Shown piece by piece: positions 46,724 to 59,960 of a stretch of DNA of 64,000 bases. Made by a program: the position numbers and the translations under genes. The notes beneath the pieces were generated by a model. The model was not told the DNA's origin, ran no database searches, and saw nothing but the letters and a program-made list of their open reading frames with translations. The DNA is taken from assembly GCA_014773175.1 (NCBI GenBank), contig VXCM01002167.1:1-64000 (forward strand), read 5' to 3'. The stretch is from Lucifuga dentata (lineage: Eukaryota > Chordata > Actinopteri > Ophidiiformes > Bythitidae). Position 1 is the stretch's first letter. Every line of letters begins with the position of its first letter.

Positions 46724-47408
46724 GCTGTTTCTCCCTTGTTGCAGTCTCTCTTTTTTTTTTTTTTTTTTNTTTTTTTTTTTTTTTTTACTCTGAGTTCCTC
46801 TCTTCTCCTGTTTAGCTGTTGGTTTTTCAAAGTTTTGATCTTCCAGGTTGAGTGACAATAAAACGGCGCTCCAGCTCATTTTACTGTCTGTATGTCTGAT
46901 CTGCACACAGATCAGCCACGTGTTTTTGTGAAATCAGGTCCTAAGTGTCTTTCTCTTGTCAGTTTGGGACATTTTTTAATGCTGATGTAATATTATTTTT
47001 CACTGACCCATAACAACATATTTGGAACGTCTTTTCTTCATTTGGGTTGACACTGAGCTTGGCTTCACGCCTGTCAGCCTCCATCAAAAACTTGTTTAGC
47101 ATCAAGCAGAGAGCCAATTTGTGTCTAAAATGTATGAAGCATGGAAATTGGCATCCTGTTTTATGACAATCAAAACATTATCCAAACGTGTGCACAGAAA
47201 TAAATAGCCTGCACGTAGCTCAGGAGACTAAAATGAAAGCAGGCACATGGTGCAAGTACATGCATGTATATACAGCTATCTACTGGGTAAGGATGCTTAA
47301 TTCTCTAGTTACAATCATATTGCAGGTCAAATCATCAGTGTAATGAACTGATATTTTGAATAATGATTTGCTAAATTCCATTTTTGACTTGAGAAAATTA
47401 CATTAGAA

Positions 47409-48662
47409 CAGGGGTTCTTAAGCAGTGGTACGTTTTACCAACAGTGGTACTTGAAGCAGCCCTGGTGGTATGTGAGGTGACTCTGGAAATTTCTGAGAAT
47501 CAAAACAGTTAAATTCTATTGAAATTTCATAATTGTAGCAATTAATGTTCAAATAAAATGGCTTAGGTTTTGTAGCTCATTGTCAGATTTTTTTTTTTTT
47601 TTTTTTNTTTTTTTTTTTTTTTTTGTTAAACAATTTGTGCCGTGTTTATACCCTGTACTTCTGTTCTGGTGTCGGTAAGGGTTAATGCTCATACTATAAA
47701 CTAGGGCTGTGTCATACCATATCATTCATGATAACGGTAAAGGTTGTTTATATAACAATTTGTCATATCACAATGTTGCCAATATTGAGGCAATGAAGAT
47801 AAAGGTTTGCATCATGCGAAGAAGAAACAAAACAGCATATCCAGAAGTATCACTATCAGCCTGATGAGTTAATCCTTTAAAAGGAGCTGCCTCTGTTGTT
47901 TGTTTTGGAAATGGTTCTGCTACAGCACCAACTCGCTAAACACCAAAAAATGGAAACACAACAAATTTGTTTCTCCACCTAAAGCAGAAACACCTTCGTG
48001 AATAAGGAAAGTTATGTCACGTGAGGAGGTGAGCTGGAACAAGCAGACAAATGATGCTGACTCAATCAGTCATACAACAGTGGAGCGTTAGCTAGTTGTA
48101 CTCCCTATGACAGAAAAAGCAAATGACGAAGTGAAGTTAGTAAAGCGGTGCCTTTTTGTCAGTGTTGACTCATGGCAATGTATGAACAGTGTTAGCTTAG
48201 CCACTCAAGTGTGCTCACTTCGGCTAAGTTCTTCATCACCTAACGGAACCTGCTGCACTATGCAGGGTCCTCGCTGTGTTAGTCCTGATCTGCATTGCAA
48301 CTGCAGCCTCATACGCGCAGATATCACCAGTTAATTTAACACAAGTTAAACTTTAAAACCGGACATCCGAGCTGCATTAAATGCAGCATCACAGATCCTA
48401 TTTAGCACTGGAGGAAGTATCATAACCTGCCAAAGCTCAGGTGTTTAGCCATAATTAGTCATTTTTTTTGGTGATGCTATTAGTGTTTTATACACTACTG
48501 ATGACTAGCAGGTCAAGTTAATTTGAGTTATTGTTTGTAACTGAAAATATTACAGGCTTAAGTTATTTATATGTTTGCTGATGGAACGTGCCTGCTTTTT
48601 TACACTTATACTTCGATGCTTTGGTTTCCTCAAAGGTGATTCCAAAGTTTTGAGAACCACTG
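47409..48662. mobile_element. hAT-like non-autonomous element
   Basis: The left end CAGGGGTTCTTAA is inverse to the right end TTGAGAACCACTG (11 of 12 core bases). This is the CAGTGGTTCTCAA type terminus of hAT elements. The flanks CATTAGAA and TTTTAGGA match at 5 of 8 positions, consistent with a decayed 8 bp duplication. The interior shows no clear transposase; a 75-codon frame at 48107 is not recognised. A poly-T tract with N at 47607 lies inside. Confidence 0.7.
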
Positions 48663-48890
48663 TTTTAGGAACATTGGATGCGTAAGGAAACATAATACAG
48701 ATTACCCAGAGAATGATATGGCATAATAAGTCAGGATGACTCAGTGATGCCTGTCTGCGTTAAATCAAGTCAAACACCCAAATCTTCAAATTATGAGATA
48801 AATGTCTTTGGAAAAGCAGGCTGTGGAAATATTGACATTTAAATGTTGTTGGACTCCTGAATATGAATAATATTACATGATTCCTTGTGC

Positions 48891-49021
48891 GTTTGTGTGT
48901 TGTGTGGTCTGTGATTTGTGTGTACGTGTGTGTGTGTGTGTGTGTGTGTGAGAGCNGTTTGTGTGTTGTGTGGTCTGTGATTTGTGTGTACGTGTGTGTG
49001 TGTGTGTGTGTGTGTGAGAGC
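48891..49021. repeat. (GT)n microsatellite falsely duplicated around N
   Basis: 48891-48955 and 48957-49021 are identical (65 nt) on either side of N at 48956. Confidence 0.9.
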
Positions 49022-50485
49022 TGGGTGCTAAGTCAAGCCCTGCAGTTTTGTGATCTATGAGTCCAGATGCGTTGCCCAATTGACCATAAAATTGGCATGC
49101 CTTTCTGGCTCTGGCAGCCAGGACTGTATATCACGGGTGACCTCTCATTATGTGCCCTCCTCCCTCCCTCCTTCCCTCCCTCTCTCCTTCTGCTTCTCTT
49201 TTTTCTTTCTTTCTGCCTGCTTGCCCTCACTTTTCGCCATCTCAGCCAGTGTGAATGAAAGCAACACTTCTGGAACCAATTAGTGCCATCTGCTGCTAAC
49301 TAGTGCTGGCTGATGAGATTTGCACGTGAGCGCTGAATCGCCTCTTTTATTGTCCTCTGACTCCACATCTGTGCTGCTCAGGTGTTCAGATAACAACTTC
49401 AGGCTTTCCCTACCATTTTCCTCTTTTTTTTTTTTTTTTTTTNTTTTTTTTTTTTTTTTTTGCACTGTAATCTGAAATCAGCCTGAATGAATCATAATTT
49501 TTTGACACCTAAAATGAATATATCTGTTCAGCTTCAGAAAGTCGTGATTTATACAGAACTGCTTTTCACATTGACAGCGCTGCAAGTTTTATGCAGCCAT
49601 CTCCTTAAGTGAGTCATTAGGCCTCGTTTCAAGTCGCAGTGCATCAGTTTGAGCTGAATAAATGTCTTGCTTTTAGGTGGAGCTCATTGAAAATCCTCAA
49701 TTTTCTTGAAATGGTTCCTGACATATTTGTGCCTTTTGTTCACTTTTCCAGCAAAGGGGGTGGACGTGGTACTTTAAGGTACTTTAATGATATACGGATT
49801 TGACGTGTGAGGTGAACGGCCAGCTCTTTGTTGTGGGGAGTNGAAGTCGAGCCAATCAATTAACAGCCGGTCGAACTGGAGGAGGGGAAATTCACATTTA
49901 ATTGTATTCAGGCTCATGAGATTATACAGTAAGGAAGGGGAGGGGTCTTCTTACTACAAAAAAGAACTACAAAAAAATGAGGTCGGTTTGTGGTCCTTCA
50001 AACCCAGTGGTGTGATATACTGCACCCTTAAAGCTCACAGCGGTATTTATAGTGGCTCTGGAGATTTCCCTTGTAAAGCTGCAGGCTTGACCTGTAAACC
50101 AGGGCTGCCTCTCGCTCCCAGCCGCCCACTCAGCTGCCCGAACCAGCGTCTGTGTGGCTTGCATGAAGGCCTCAGACGAGACCAGGCTGGTAACTGTGCA
50201 TGAATGAGTCGGGCGGGTGGAGCTGGGTGGGATGTTTGAGGCTTTAGGTGCACGTTTGAGTAGTTTTGTGTGTGTATATAGAGGCTTTTAAGTTGCATCA
50301 CATCTCTTTTTCCAGTCATGACCGGTGCCGTCATGGAGATCTGTTGGGAAATTGGCTGTAAAATAATAGAATATTTATGTATATAAATAATAATGAACAG
50401 CAAAAAAACGAGGCATTGAGAGATAAACATAAATGTTGTAGATTTATTCAGTAAGTGATAAGAAAGACCAGGTTTATACTTGACA

Positions 50486-51043
50486 TTGAAGGATCATACT
50501 GGTGATTTTGCATGTTTGAGTCCAAAAAATGCAACCTGCACACATGTTACGTTGCTGCCAGCCATTTTCCAAAACACAAAACCATATGTTAGTTTTCCTG
50601 TTATTATTGCCAAATCCACTAATCTTTCAAAATTAAATGTTCAGGTCAAACTTCAATGTTTCACCTGCCAACATGTACATCCAAATTTTTAATTTCTTGA
50701 TAAAAGCTGTCTTCTCCAGGGACTACATTCCCTGGCAGAGACATACATTTTTTCCATGTACAGCTCCATGTTAAATGTTAAATTAAGCAACTTAATAATG
50801 GTGTGTTGTTAACTGTGATGGATTATTTATCTCAAGCATTTTCCAACTCTGTACAAGTTGATTTTTATAGAATACTGGAATGAATTTAAACCAATGGCTA
50901 CCTGAAAGATAGGAAAAACAAATCTAAAATGTGCTGCTCCAGTAATATGTTTTGGAAAATGTTTGGTAGTAATATCACACGTACAGTATGTGAATTATAT
51001 TTATTGGGCTCAAATGTGCAAAATCACCAGTATGCTCCTTTAA
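50486..51043 (-). mobile_element. piggyBac-like MITE, copy 12
   Basis: It begins TTGAAGGATCATACTGGTG and ends CACCAGTATGCTCCTTTAA, so one TTAA has decayed to TTGA. Orientation is reverse. Confidence 0.85.
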
Positions 51044-54000
51044 ATATGCATGCATGTACACAACATAGCTACCATGCATATTCTGTGTTCTTCTGAGTTG
51101 TTGGTTGCGCACAAAAATTTGGGACAGTAATGTCAATGTTTGTCAAGTGATGTCAGCAACGCAGCAATAATGGCAACCAGAAAAATGGCTGAAAGTTTCA
51201 AGGAAATGCTGATTGAGAACAGCGAGATTCATTTAATGGCTTCATGTACTGTTGTCTCTGTTGCTGCTTCTTTCTCCTCCATAAGTAAAAAATACTGAGG
51301 TCCTCTATTGTCCATCATTATTTACACTATTGAGCAATATTTTAAAAAGTTTTAAAGTGGTCAGATGCAAATCAGGGATGATTTATCTTTCAGCCCTCAC
51401 ATTGCCCCATGGCGTATGTAGTATTCCTGTATTAATCCTCCAGACTGAGTATAATCCTGCCCTAAAAGTCTGAAAGTGTACTTTTCAAACTTAGCTTCTG
51501 CTGACACATTACCATGGCCAGTCTGGCAAGTTTATCACTACATGAAGCAACATTTCAGACCCACCTGTTGTAGCAACTTTACTTCTCAAGAGAGACTAAC
51601 AAGCGATCTAACAACTTCCACAGTGCAACAACTCCTGCCACATCATCATCAACATCAACTGGCAACTTCTCGTGACTCTTTAATTAGCCAAAAGCTATTT
51701 TACATGAAGGCTGTTTGGAAACACTGGACAAGGTCATTATGTTTATTAGTATGTGTAGTTTGTGTGTGTGTAGGTGCATGTGAGTCTGTCCACATACACA
51801 TATTCCTGCCAAGTGAGTATCTTGGGGAAAAGCTTGTTAATTTTGGGCTGTAATAAGGTAACATGTTGTATTGTCATGCAGGCCTCTATTTTGCCTGAAG
51901 GCGAAGGGAAACGTGCTGCGAAACAGAACGGAAATGCTTCATGTCACACAGCAATTAGGGAGCAATTGTGTCAATACGCCCTAAAACTACTGATAAAATC
52001 ACAGTAATTTAAGAAGGAAGCTCATATAAATGCACCTGTCTTTGGTTGAGAGAGAGCGAGAGAGAGCTTCTCAGGGCTTCCTGTTTGCTGAGTCAAGTTT
52101 TTATTTTTCATTGCTTTCTGCATCTTTTTTTATTGTTTTTTTTTTTTTTTTTNTTTTTTTTTTTTTTTTTTGGTCATCACTTATCAAGTAAAGCACAAAA
52201 GCCTCATTAAAAGAAAAAGAATCCTGAGAAATTTGAACAGGTCTACTTTGCTTTTCTCTGGCTTCTATGACTCAGATGTTTACTTAAAGTAAGAGTTCCC
52301 AAAGTGGTAGATAAGCTCGTGGCTGTCTGAAACTCAAGAAGTAAATCCAAATCTACATAATCCAGTCAAGCCTAAAGTAAAAAGCATCTAAATTGTTTTC
52401 AAACCCCCATTCAACTTTTCCATCTTTCATCACTGTCCTAATTGTGTTTTCCAAACTCAAAGAACTGCTTTTTTTAATGTCCAACTTTCGAGGGAAAGAT
52501 AAATACCCTGTGACCCAAAAAAAAAAGAGGTCAGAACAATATTATGAAGTTCATGTCAAACACGAAAGCCCAACTTAGGGACAAATTGGCTTTATCTCCA
52601 ACCAATCACCTGACTTTTCCATCAAAATTGCAAACCCTACCTCGTATTCCAGCTATTCCAGCTATTGTCAGCATCCCAGCCATGGACAGGCAGATAAGAC
52701 TGAGGTCTGAGGTCACCGTTATCTGAGAGTGTCATTTCCACCCGTCACATCTCAGGTGCGAGAGATTATTGGCCTTTTCCGAGGCAGGAATGTGTGGTAG
52801 CGAGAAGCAGCGTTGAGGTTAACAGGATTGTTTGGGTCTGTGGAAACTCGGCGAGGGTGACATCATCTGAAAGCTTGCAGGAATGGAAAGGAAAGGAAAT
52901 CTCCTCCCAGGGAGAAAATGGAAGGGATTTGAAAGCGAAGTGCTGGGTAGGACTGTTCCGTTGGAGTAAACAGCAGGGTGGTCGGCTGTACACAGTGTGA
53001 AATATTATCGCTCAACGTGCAGGGGATCATGCCTGTCAAAGGGTAACCGCTTGGTTTATGTTGTCAAACCACTTGCCAGGTAAAGCTCTGGAAATCTAAC
53101 AGCCATTGGTCTTGTGAGGATTTGCTAGCGGTATTTAATTTGGCTTTGGCAGAATTAACTTACGAGACCAGCGTTGGCTTTCTTTTGAATTTGTCTTCCT
53201 ATTTGCACTTTAATTTATGGGCGAAAACCAGCAGAGACATCCAGTTTAAGATACGGCTAAAGGGAACCTGACTGAACTTGGTGATAGCTGTTCTGCTGTT
53301 TTTTTTAATTTATTTTTTATATCTTATTTCTCCTTCTTCTAGAATTCATGTAAACCCAATTTCACAGAACTGGAGTAGTGCTCCAAAGGCTTTCATAGCA
53401 TTTAGCCATGCATGAGTCAAAGAGTTTCACTATAAAATCAATGGGTGTAGGTCTGAATGCAAGCTTAGTATGTTCATTTGGAGCTCTTTACTGCAGGGAA
53501 AGCTTTCATCGCTATCCCACTCAGTTTATTAATCTCTCTCTCCGTCGCGCTCATTGGCTTACTGGCGAACAATCACACGTTCCTTTGTCTGATACTGTAG
53601 TCAAATAAAGTTTCTTTAATGGTACTTTTTCACAAGATTGAGATGGAAAATGTCTGCTGCTGCCAGGATTTGTGAGCAGAGGGGCTACAGGTTTGGACAG
53701 ACTTTGGATCTAAGTGCACAGACTTGGGAATAGCCACCGATCCATAATAAACTGATTCTGTGCCGTACTTCAAAGATGCTGCAGCTTGTGCAGTATTTTA
53801 ACTTCACTAAATCATTACCACATTAATTTAAAAAACAAAAAAAAGACTCAATGCATGCTATAAAAGTCTAAAAAAGAAGTCTAAAAAGACAAACTCATAA
53901 AAGTTTACTCAACCCTGTCGGAGTCTATGGTCATTGAATTTGACTTTTATTTGTCATCAAAAAGCTGCATTGTAAAAATCCTGTACAGAATAACAAATTT

Positions 54001-54296
54001 TGGCTTGTGAAAATCTTGACAGTTCTGCCAAGATTGCAGCAAATAAGGTCTCAGAAATGAGAAAATGGTTTCAAAGCCTTGTTTGACGGACTTGATCAAA
54101 AAGGAATCATTGCAATATGGTCTACAGGGTTTAAAGTTAAAAAAAGGTGAAAACAAACTAAATTTTTGGTCAAAAGATTATCATCAGTTTGCTGAATCTG
54201 CACACCTGAGATGCTTCTTTTATGGAGAAAGAGCGCAGATGTCTTCACTGACCCACATTCATTTTGAGACAAGATCATGCACAGGCTTACCAGCCT

Positions 54297-54957
54297 TTAA
54301 AGGACAATGCCACCCATTTTGCATGTTTGAGCCTAATATATTCAATTTTCATACATGTTACATTATTGACAATCATTTTCCAAAGGATAAAACCGTATAT
54401 CAGCTTGCCTGATATTTTGCAAAATCTCTTAATCTTTCAAAATAAAATATTCAAGCGATACACCCACCTTAAAAATTGATGTTTCACCTACTAATAGTTA
54501 CACAGCCTTATGAAGTCACAGTCATTAAAATTTTTCGATAAATGCAGGTCTTCTTTTGGGACTGTATTCCCCGGTGGAGACATACATTCTCCTCCGTGCT
54601 TTTTATTACACTTAAATGCTAAAATTATGAAACTTTGAAAAAACCTGAATACACGTGTTGTTCACGATGATAGATTACCTATCCCAAAAATGTTTCAAGT
54701 ATCAACGAGTTGATTTTAATATCGTACTAGAATGAACTGAAACCAATGGCAGTCTGAAAGGTAGAAGAAAAACAATTTAACTGACTGTTCCAGTAGTATG
54801 CTTTGGGAAATGATTGTCAGTAACATTACATGTATGACAATTGAATATATTAGTNTTCCAGTAGTATGCTTTGGGAAATGATTGTCAGTAACATTACATG
54901 TATGACAATTGAATATATTAGTCTCAAACATGCAAAATGGATGGTATGGTCCTTTAA
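54297..54957 (-). mobile_element. piggyBac-like MITE, copy 13, subfamily 2
   Basis: It begins TTAAAGGACAATGCCACCC and ends GGATGGTATGGTCCTTTAA. Orientation is reverse. N at 54855 lies between exact 67-nt duplicates (54788-54854 and 54856-54922), so the real element is about 68 bp shorter. Confidence 0.87.
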
Positions 54958-55433
54958 GTTGTATTTCACATTTGTTGTCCTTCAGTTGGATAATCATCCA
55001 TCTTCCCCTGAACGGAGCATAAAAGGCATTAAAAACAGGATTCAGCTCATCCAATGCAAATGTTGTTGGCTGCTAAAGCTTGTTTGTTTCTGAATGAAAG
55101 GGCAATGAAAGATCATTTGTAACCGAGTTTATCCTCTTCGGTAAAGTCAAAGAGTAAACAAACACAACAGCATCCAGGCTTCCATTAGACAGAGACGGTC
55201 TGCGATTGAGCCAGACAACCACTTCAACCACGACCTCATTTATTTACTAAACAGACAAGTAAACAAGTAAACAGACAAACATCTCAAGTTATTTTGTTGC
55301 TTTAAACATTAGCAGCAATGTCAGTGTGATTTGTTGATTCATTACGAGTTTTTACAGTGCGTGTGTCTTTGGACTTTCTCACCCCTAGTTTGTTTTGAGC
55401 ATTTTTTTTTTCTGACTCTGGAGAGTTTCTCCC

Positions 55434-55869
55434 TTAAAGGACTATACCTGTGGTCCAATATGAGTCCAATAGGTACAACCCATTACGCATTACATTACTG
55501 ACAACCATTTTCCAAAATGCAAAACCATATTTTAGTTTTACTGTTATTTTGTCAAATCTCCTACTCTTTTAAATTTTAGATTTGTTTTTCCTCCCTTCCA
55601 GACAGCCGTTGGTTCAGTTCATTCCAGTGCGCTATAAAAATCAACTTGTTGAGACTTGAAACACGCTTGGATAAGTACTCCATCACAGCAAACACCATCT
55701 ATTAAGTTTTTCGTCGAAGTAAATTTATTTAACTGGTCCATCATGGAGCTGCAGGGAAGAAAACGTATGTCTCCACTGGGGAACATAGTCCCAGTTTAGA
55801 CGGATTGTACAGAGAAATTAAAAAAGGCCATGACATTCAGAATTATGCATTAGCAGACGGAACATTGAC
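55434..55869 (+). mobile_element. piggyBac-like MITE, rearranged copy 14
   Basis: It begins TTAAAGGACTATACCTGTGG. The first 140 bp follow the reverse-type interior (CCATATTTTAGTTTTACTG), after which it switches to the forward-type interior (CCTTCCAGACAGCCGTTGG). The right arm is missing. It looks like a recombinant or internally inverted copy. Confidence 0.7.
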
Positions 55870-56749
55870 ACATATATTTGCTTCTATTTTTTGTTTGTTT
55901 TTGCAGATCACAATTTACTAGATTTGCTGGTGTTCCAATGCTTTGCACCAAAGTTGGACAGTATTTCTGATTTGCAAACTGATTGCATTTTCTGCCTCTT
56001 TGGACTCTCACACCCAGAATTCCACACAGCAATTGGCTTCAGACTCTGCAGGAGGAATGTACAGCAGGCTCTGACTGTATTTTTTATATATGTCTGTGAA
56101 TGGAACGAAGGAGGCAGGGGAAGGATACGCCTTTTACAGGCCTTTGGAGACTCATTCATCTGTGCTTCTTCTCTGAGGAATCTCATTGAACTGAAACGCA
56201 GAGGACCCAGACAGCTTTTCTTTGCTCCATCAAACTACAACAGGGGCTTGATTTTGCAAAACCAATGCATGCCTCTTGTCTTCCCCACCATCCTTTGTTT
56301 TTCGTTCATCCCCTGTTTCTGGATTCCTGCCCACTCGTTTTCTGTCCAACTTGTGCTGGCTAGTGCGCTCTTCACAAACTGGTCTGCCAGTGGAGCCACC
56401 CAGGGAATTATTAATGAAATGTAGACATCTCTTTTGTTTTTTAGCCTAAAGTGGTGCCAAGCTCATGGAGTCTAAGTGAATTTATATCAAGAGCTAGGAA
56501 AAGAGATGCTCTCAGGTCTTCAACGATTATGAGTCATGAGCACAGCAAGCGAGAAGCACAGAGGTCCGGCTGAGTCAATACTGACCTAACATCTGACCTT
56601 CAGTAACTGAGCACAAATGCCAGATGTGAAGAGACAAGCCTCTGGACGTCTTTATTATTCAAAATTGACATATCATCAGACCCCCTTAAGTTTTGCTGCA
56701 CTTTCACTGTACAGCAACTGGCATGCACATGTGTTTTGTCTGGCTGAAG

Positions 56750-56785
56750 TGTGTGTGTGTGTGTGTGTGTGTGCGTGTGTGTGCG
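56750..56785. repeat. (GT)n microsatellite
   Basis: About 17 GT/GC units. A second TG-rich stretch with many interruptions follows at 56958-57230. Confidence 0.9.
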
Positions 56786-57590
56786 TAGGAGTGTGACGGC
56801 GATATTTCTCATGGCTGTGCTACAGAGCAGGCATTAGACTGGCTCTCTGGTGGGACATTAAGCTGCTCAGCATATCCTTCCTGAGTCTGCGAGCACACAG
56901 GCTGTATATCTGCTCATAATGAACAGACAGGAAGTCAGAGAGCCAGCAGGGGCAGAGCAGTGTGTGGGTGTGTGTGTGTGTGTACACATGATTCTGTACA
57001 TATGTGCAGGTGTACCTCTGACTGTGTATGTCTTTTAGAGTGTGTAAGTGTGTGTAGAAGTTTCTGTTTATATATACGATGTGTGTGTCCGTGTATGTGC
57101 AGGTGTGTTTGTGTTTCATGTTCATTTTCTCATCATTTGTTCATTAATCATGTGTGTCACTGTATGGATATGTACATACAGTATTTAATGCTACATGCAT
57201 GTGTGCGTGTGGATGTGCGTGTTTTGCATTCTCACGCTTGTTTATGTATCAATTTTTTATCAATGGTTTTTAGCTAATTTTCACTTAAAAATGCAGATAT
57301 TTTAAAGTGTAGGTTGGTTTGAAGTGATTTTCACCTTGATTTTTTTTTTTTTTTTTTTTTGATTTTTCAGTTTACTACAGTTTATTGAAGTTTACCATGA
57401 ATAAAGGTCTTGACTAGTTATGACTAGTCAACTACTAGAACCACTAGTTAACACTGTGGGAAGTAATAAAGTACCAGTTGCAAACAATATAATTGTAGCT
57501 TATATATATATTTATGTACTGTATCACACAGTGTTGCAATGTCACAGGTAATGTTGCAAAAATGTTCTTATTTCTGTTTAGGGTCAAAGC

Positions 57591-57987
57591 TTAAAGGACA
57601 ATACCAGCGAAATTTCATGTTTGAGCCTACTATATACAACCCGCGAACACATAATGGTACTGACAACCATTTCCCAAAAATACTACTGAAACGGTATATT
57701 TTAGAATTTTTTTTCCCCAGTTTATTCCAGCACATTATTAAAATCAACCAGTAGAGGCACGAAACGTGCCTGAGATAAGCAATCCATCACATGAACACTA
57801 TGTCTGGGTTTTTTTTTTTTTTTTTTTTNTTTTTTTTTTTTTTTTTTGTCAAAATAACAACTTTATTTAACTGGTCCACTATGGAGCTGCATGGAAAAGA
57901 ATCTATGTCTCCACCAGGGAATATAGTCCCAGGAGAAGACGGTATCTATTGGGCTTAAACATGCATAATCACCAGTATGGTCCTTTA
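57591..57987 (+). mobile_element. piggyBac-like MITE, internally deleted copy 15
   Basis: It begins TTAAAGGACAATACCAGCG and ends CACCAGTATGGTCCTTTA. Orientation is forward. The block between GGAGAAGACGG and TATCTATTGGGC is deleted. A poly-T run with N at 57829 is inside. Confidence 0.82.
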
Positions 57988-58044
57988 GTGCTTTAATGTG
58001 CAAAAAAAAAAAAAAAAAAACNAAAAAAAAAAAAAAAAAAACCC

Positions 58045-58165
58045 GAGTGATCCACTTCTGCTCTCTGTTGCTGCAGCACTGCTATGCACACTGAGTAAAA
58101 ATATAAGATCCCCATCCAGAAAAGCATGGTCTCTTCTGATTGGCTGCTTTGTGTATTTCAATTGT
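58045..58165. mobile_element. second MITE family, internal fragment
   Basis: GCAGCACTGCTATGCACACTG, AGAAAAGCATGGTCTC and TCTGATTGGCTG parallel 38565-38665. Confidence 0.5.
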
Positions 58166-59159
58166 GGAGCAAACAGTATGAGGATACTTTAAACTTTATT
58201 GGCTAAACCAACTTAGTTGACAGATTATTACTGATGCATTTGACATCTGAGAAGTTAAATTGATACTGTAGTTATTAAAACGTTCATGTGTGCCTCTTTA
58301 TGTGATCTGAAATGTCCTGATCCAGCAAACTCCACCCGCTCCGGCACTTCCAGCAGGTCAAAACAAACACTCAGGATCATTTTCCGATAGCACTGAAGCC
58401 AGGTCAGCCGTACTATAGGCAGCCATATGGAGAGAGAGCTCTGGAAACATCCCATTACAGGTCATACATCACACGTCTGACAGCAGCCATTCCACCTTGT
58501 TTTCATTTCAATCACGAGTGCAGCTGCGTTGGAGAGCTCAGAGGCTCCGCCATGTTAACCCGCTGACGGCTGGGAGACCCATGCCAGGGCACCAAAATGC
58601 ACCCTGGGGTGTTACTATGAGTCTCCTTGATGCTTTATATCCATCATCAGCACCCAAACAAACTCTGTTCAGTGTAGGGCTTAACCATATGTGTATGACC
58701 TTTGAAGGTCATACACATATTTTGATGTTTGAGTTGCAGGTGGCTGATATATAAGGATTTATATTTGACCATGAAGTAATCCCCCAGTAGAATTTCATTC
58801 TTGTCAGGCTGAAAAAGCCTTCGATGTTTGAGCAGTCATAGGTCACAAAAACTCTCCAGAACAATGAATAGACATTTAACCTGGCATTTCAGTAGATATT
58901 TAACCTGATTCATTTGAGTTTTACAGATTTTGATCAAGTATTCTTGGTGTTATAATTAAGAGAGTAAGCATTCAGATTTTGTGTCATTATTTATACATTT
59001 TTCAAGACAATAAAATTAAAGGTGCTTCTAAGAATTTGGCTTAAATTTATATTTTTAACCTGACAAAACACCAAATAGGGTAAAAATCTTAAAGTCACAA
59101 TGTTGTGCATTGAACAAAAGTGATGAACGGTTGGATTTAGAATGTGCGCTGAATGAAGA

Positions 59160-59960
59160 TTGCATTGCAGTGAACGATATGACACAATAACGACAATATG
59201 ATTCAGTGCAGTAAGACACATTACAAGAAATTATTATAAAATATAATTAATTATACGATATAGTGCAGTACGATACAAAACATTAAGATGCAATATGATA
59301 TGTGACCTCACATAATGCAGTACCATATATTATGATATATTATTGTCTGATACAATGCAGTACGATATACTACTATAAAACTATACTATAACTATATAAT
59401 ACTATACTGTAATATATTTAATTGTTCTTTATATGATGATTTAAGGGCTGTACTTTTTCACAAAATGTCCTCAATCAAGACAGATTTCTTTTCTGGATGA
59501 TTATCAAAGGCTTGACGTGTGTTTTAGGAAGGGAATCTTCTTTGTTCCAGACTTTTTGTGTAAAGATTGAGAGAGAGAAGACAAAGTGCTCTCTTTATGT
59601 CATAGAGTTTATATAATACATTAACTTTTATGACACAATTTTGGATGTCCTCACTGTATACTTGAGAAAGTTTTCAGTGTATTTGGTATCTTAGAAGTCT
59701 GGACACTTTGTGTGCATGACACAAATAAAAAAAATCAATCAATCATACAATAGGATATGAAACATTACAGTGAAATATGATACAGTGCTTTATGAAATTA
59801 TACATTAATATGAATTACAGTCAATACAATACAATGCAATAAAATCCAACAAACATCCACTATAGTACCATACATTACAGTTCATTATATGCAATACAGT
59901 ATGATACATTCAATAGAATATATATGTAAAATATACACAGTATAATGTAATACAATACAA
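59160..59960. repeat. degenerate AT-rich minisatellite (GATACAATRCAGTACGATA-like)
   Basis: Variants of TACAATGCAGTACGATA recur in two blocks, about 59200-59410 and 59745-59960 (AGTGCAGTACGATACA, AATGCAGTACGATATA, ATACAGTATGATACA and others). Units are too diverged to give a fixed period by eye. Confidence 0.65.

Noticed and set aside
48107..48334. 75-codon frame as hAT transposase
   Set aside because: No zinc-finger or dimerisation motif is visible. The element is better described as non-autonomous.
30027..54479. Recurring open frames with the peptide KDHTGDFACLSPI
   Set aside because: The same peptide appears at 36335, 40340, 42470, 50480, 54264 and elsewhere because it is a translation of the MITE arm. 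It is not a protein family.
55891..56424. 177-codon open frame, the longest in the right half
   Set aside because: It starts at the edge of MITE copy 14, shows no domain or family I recognise, has no supporting exon structure, and its length is within what AT/GC-mixed DNA gives by chance.
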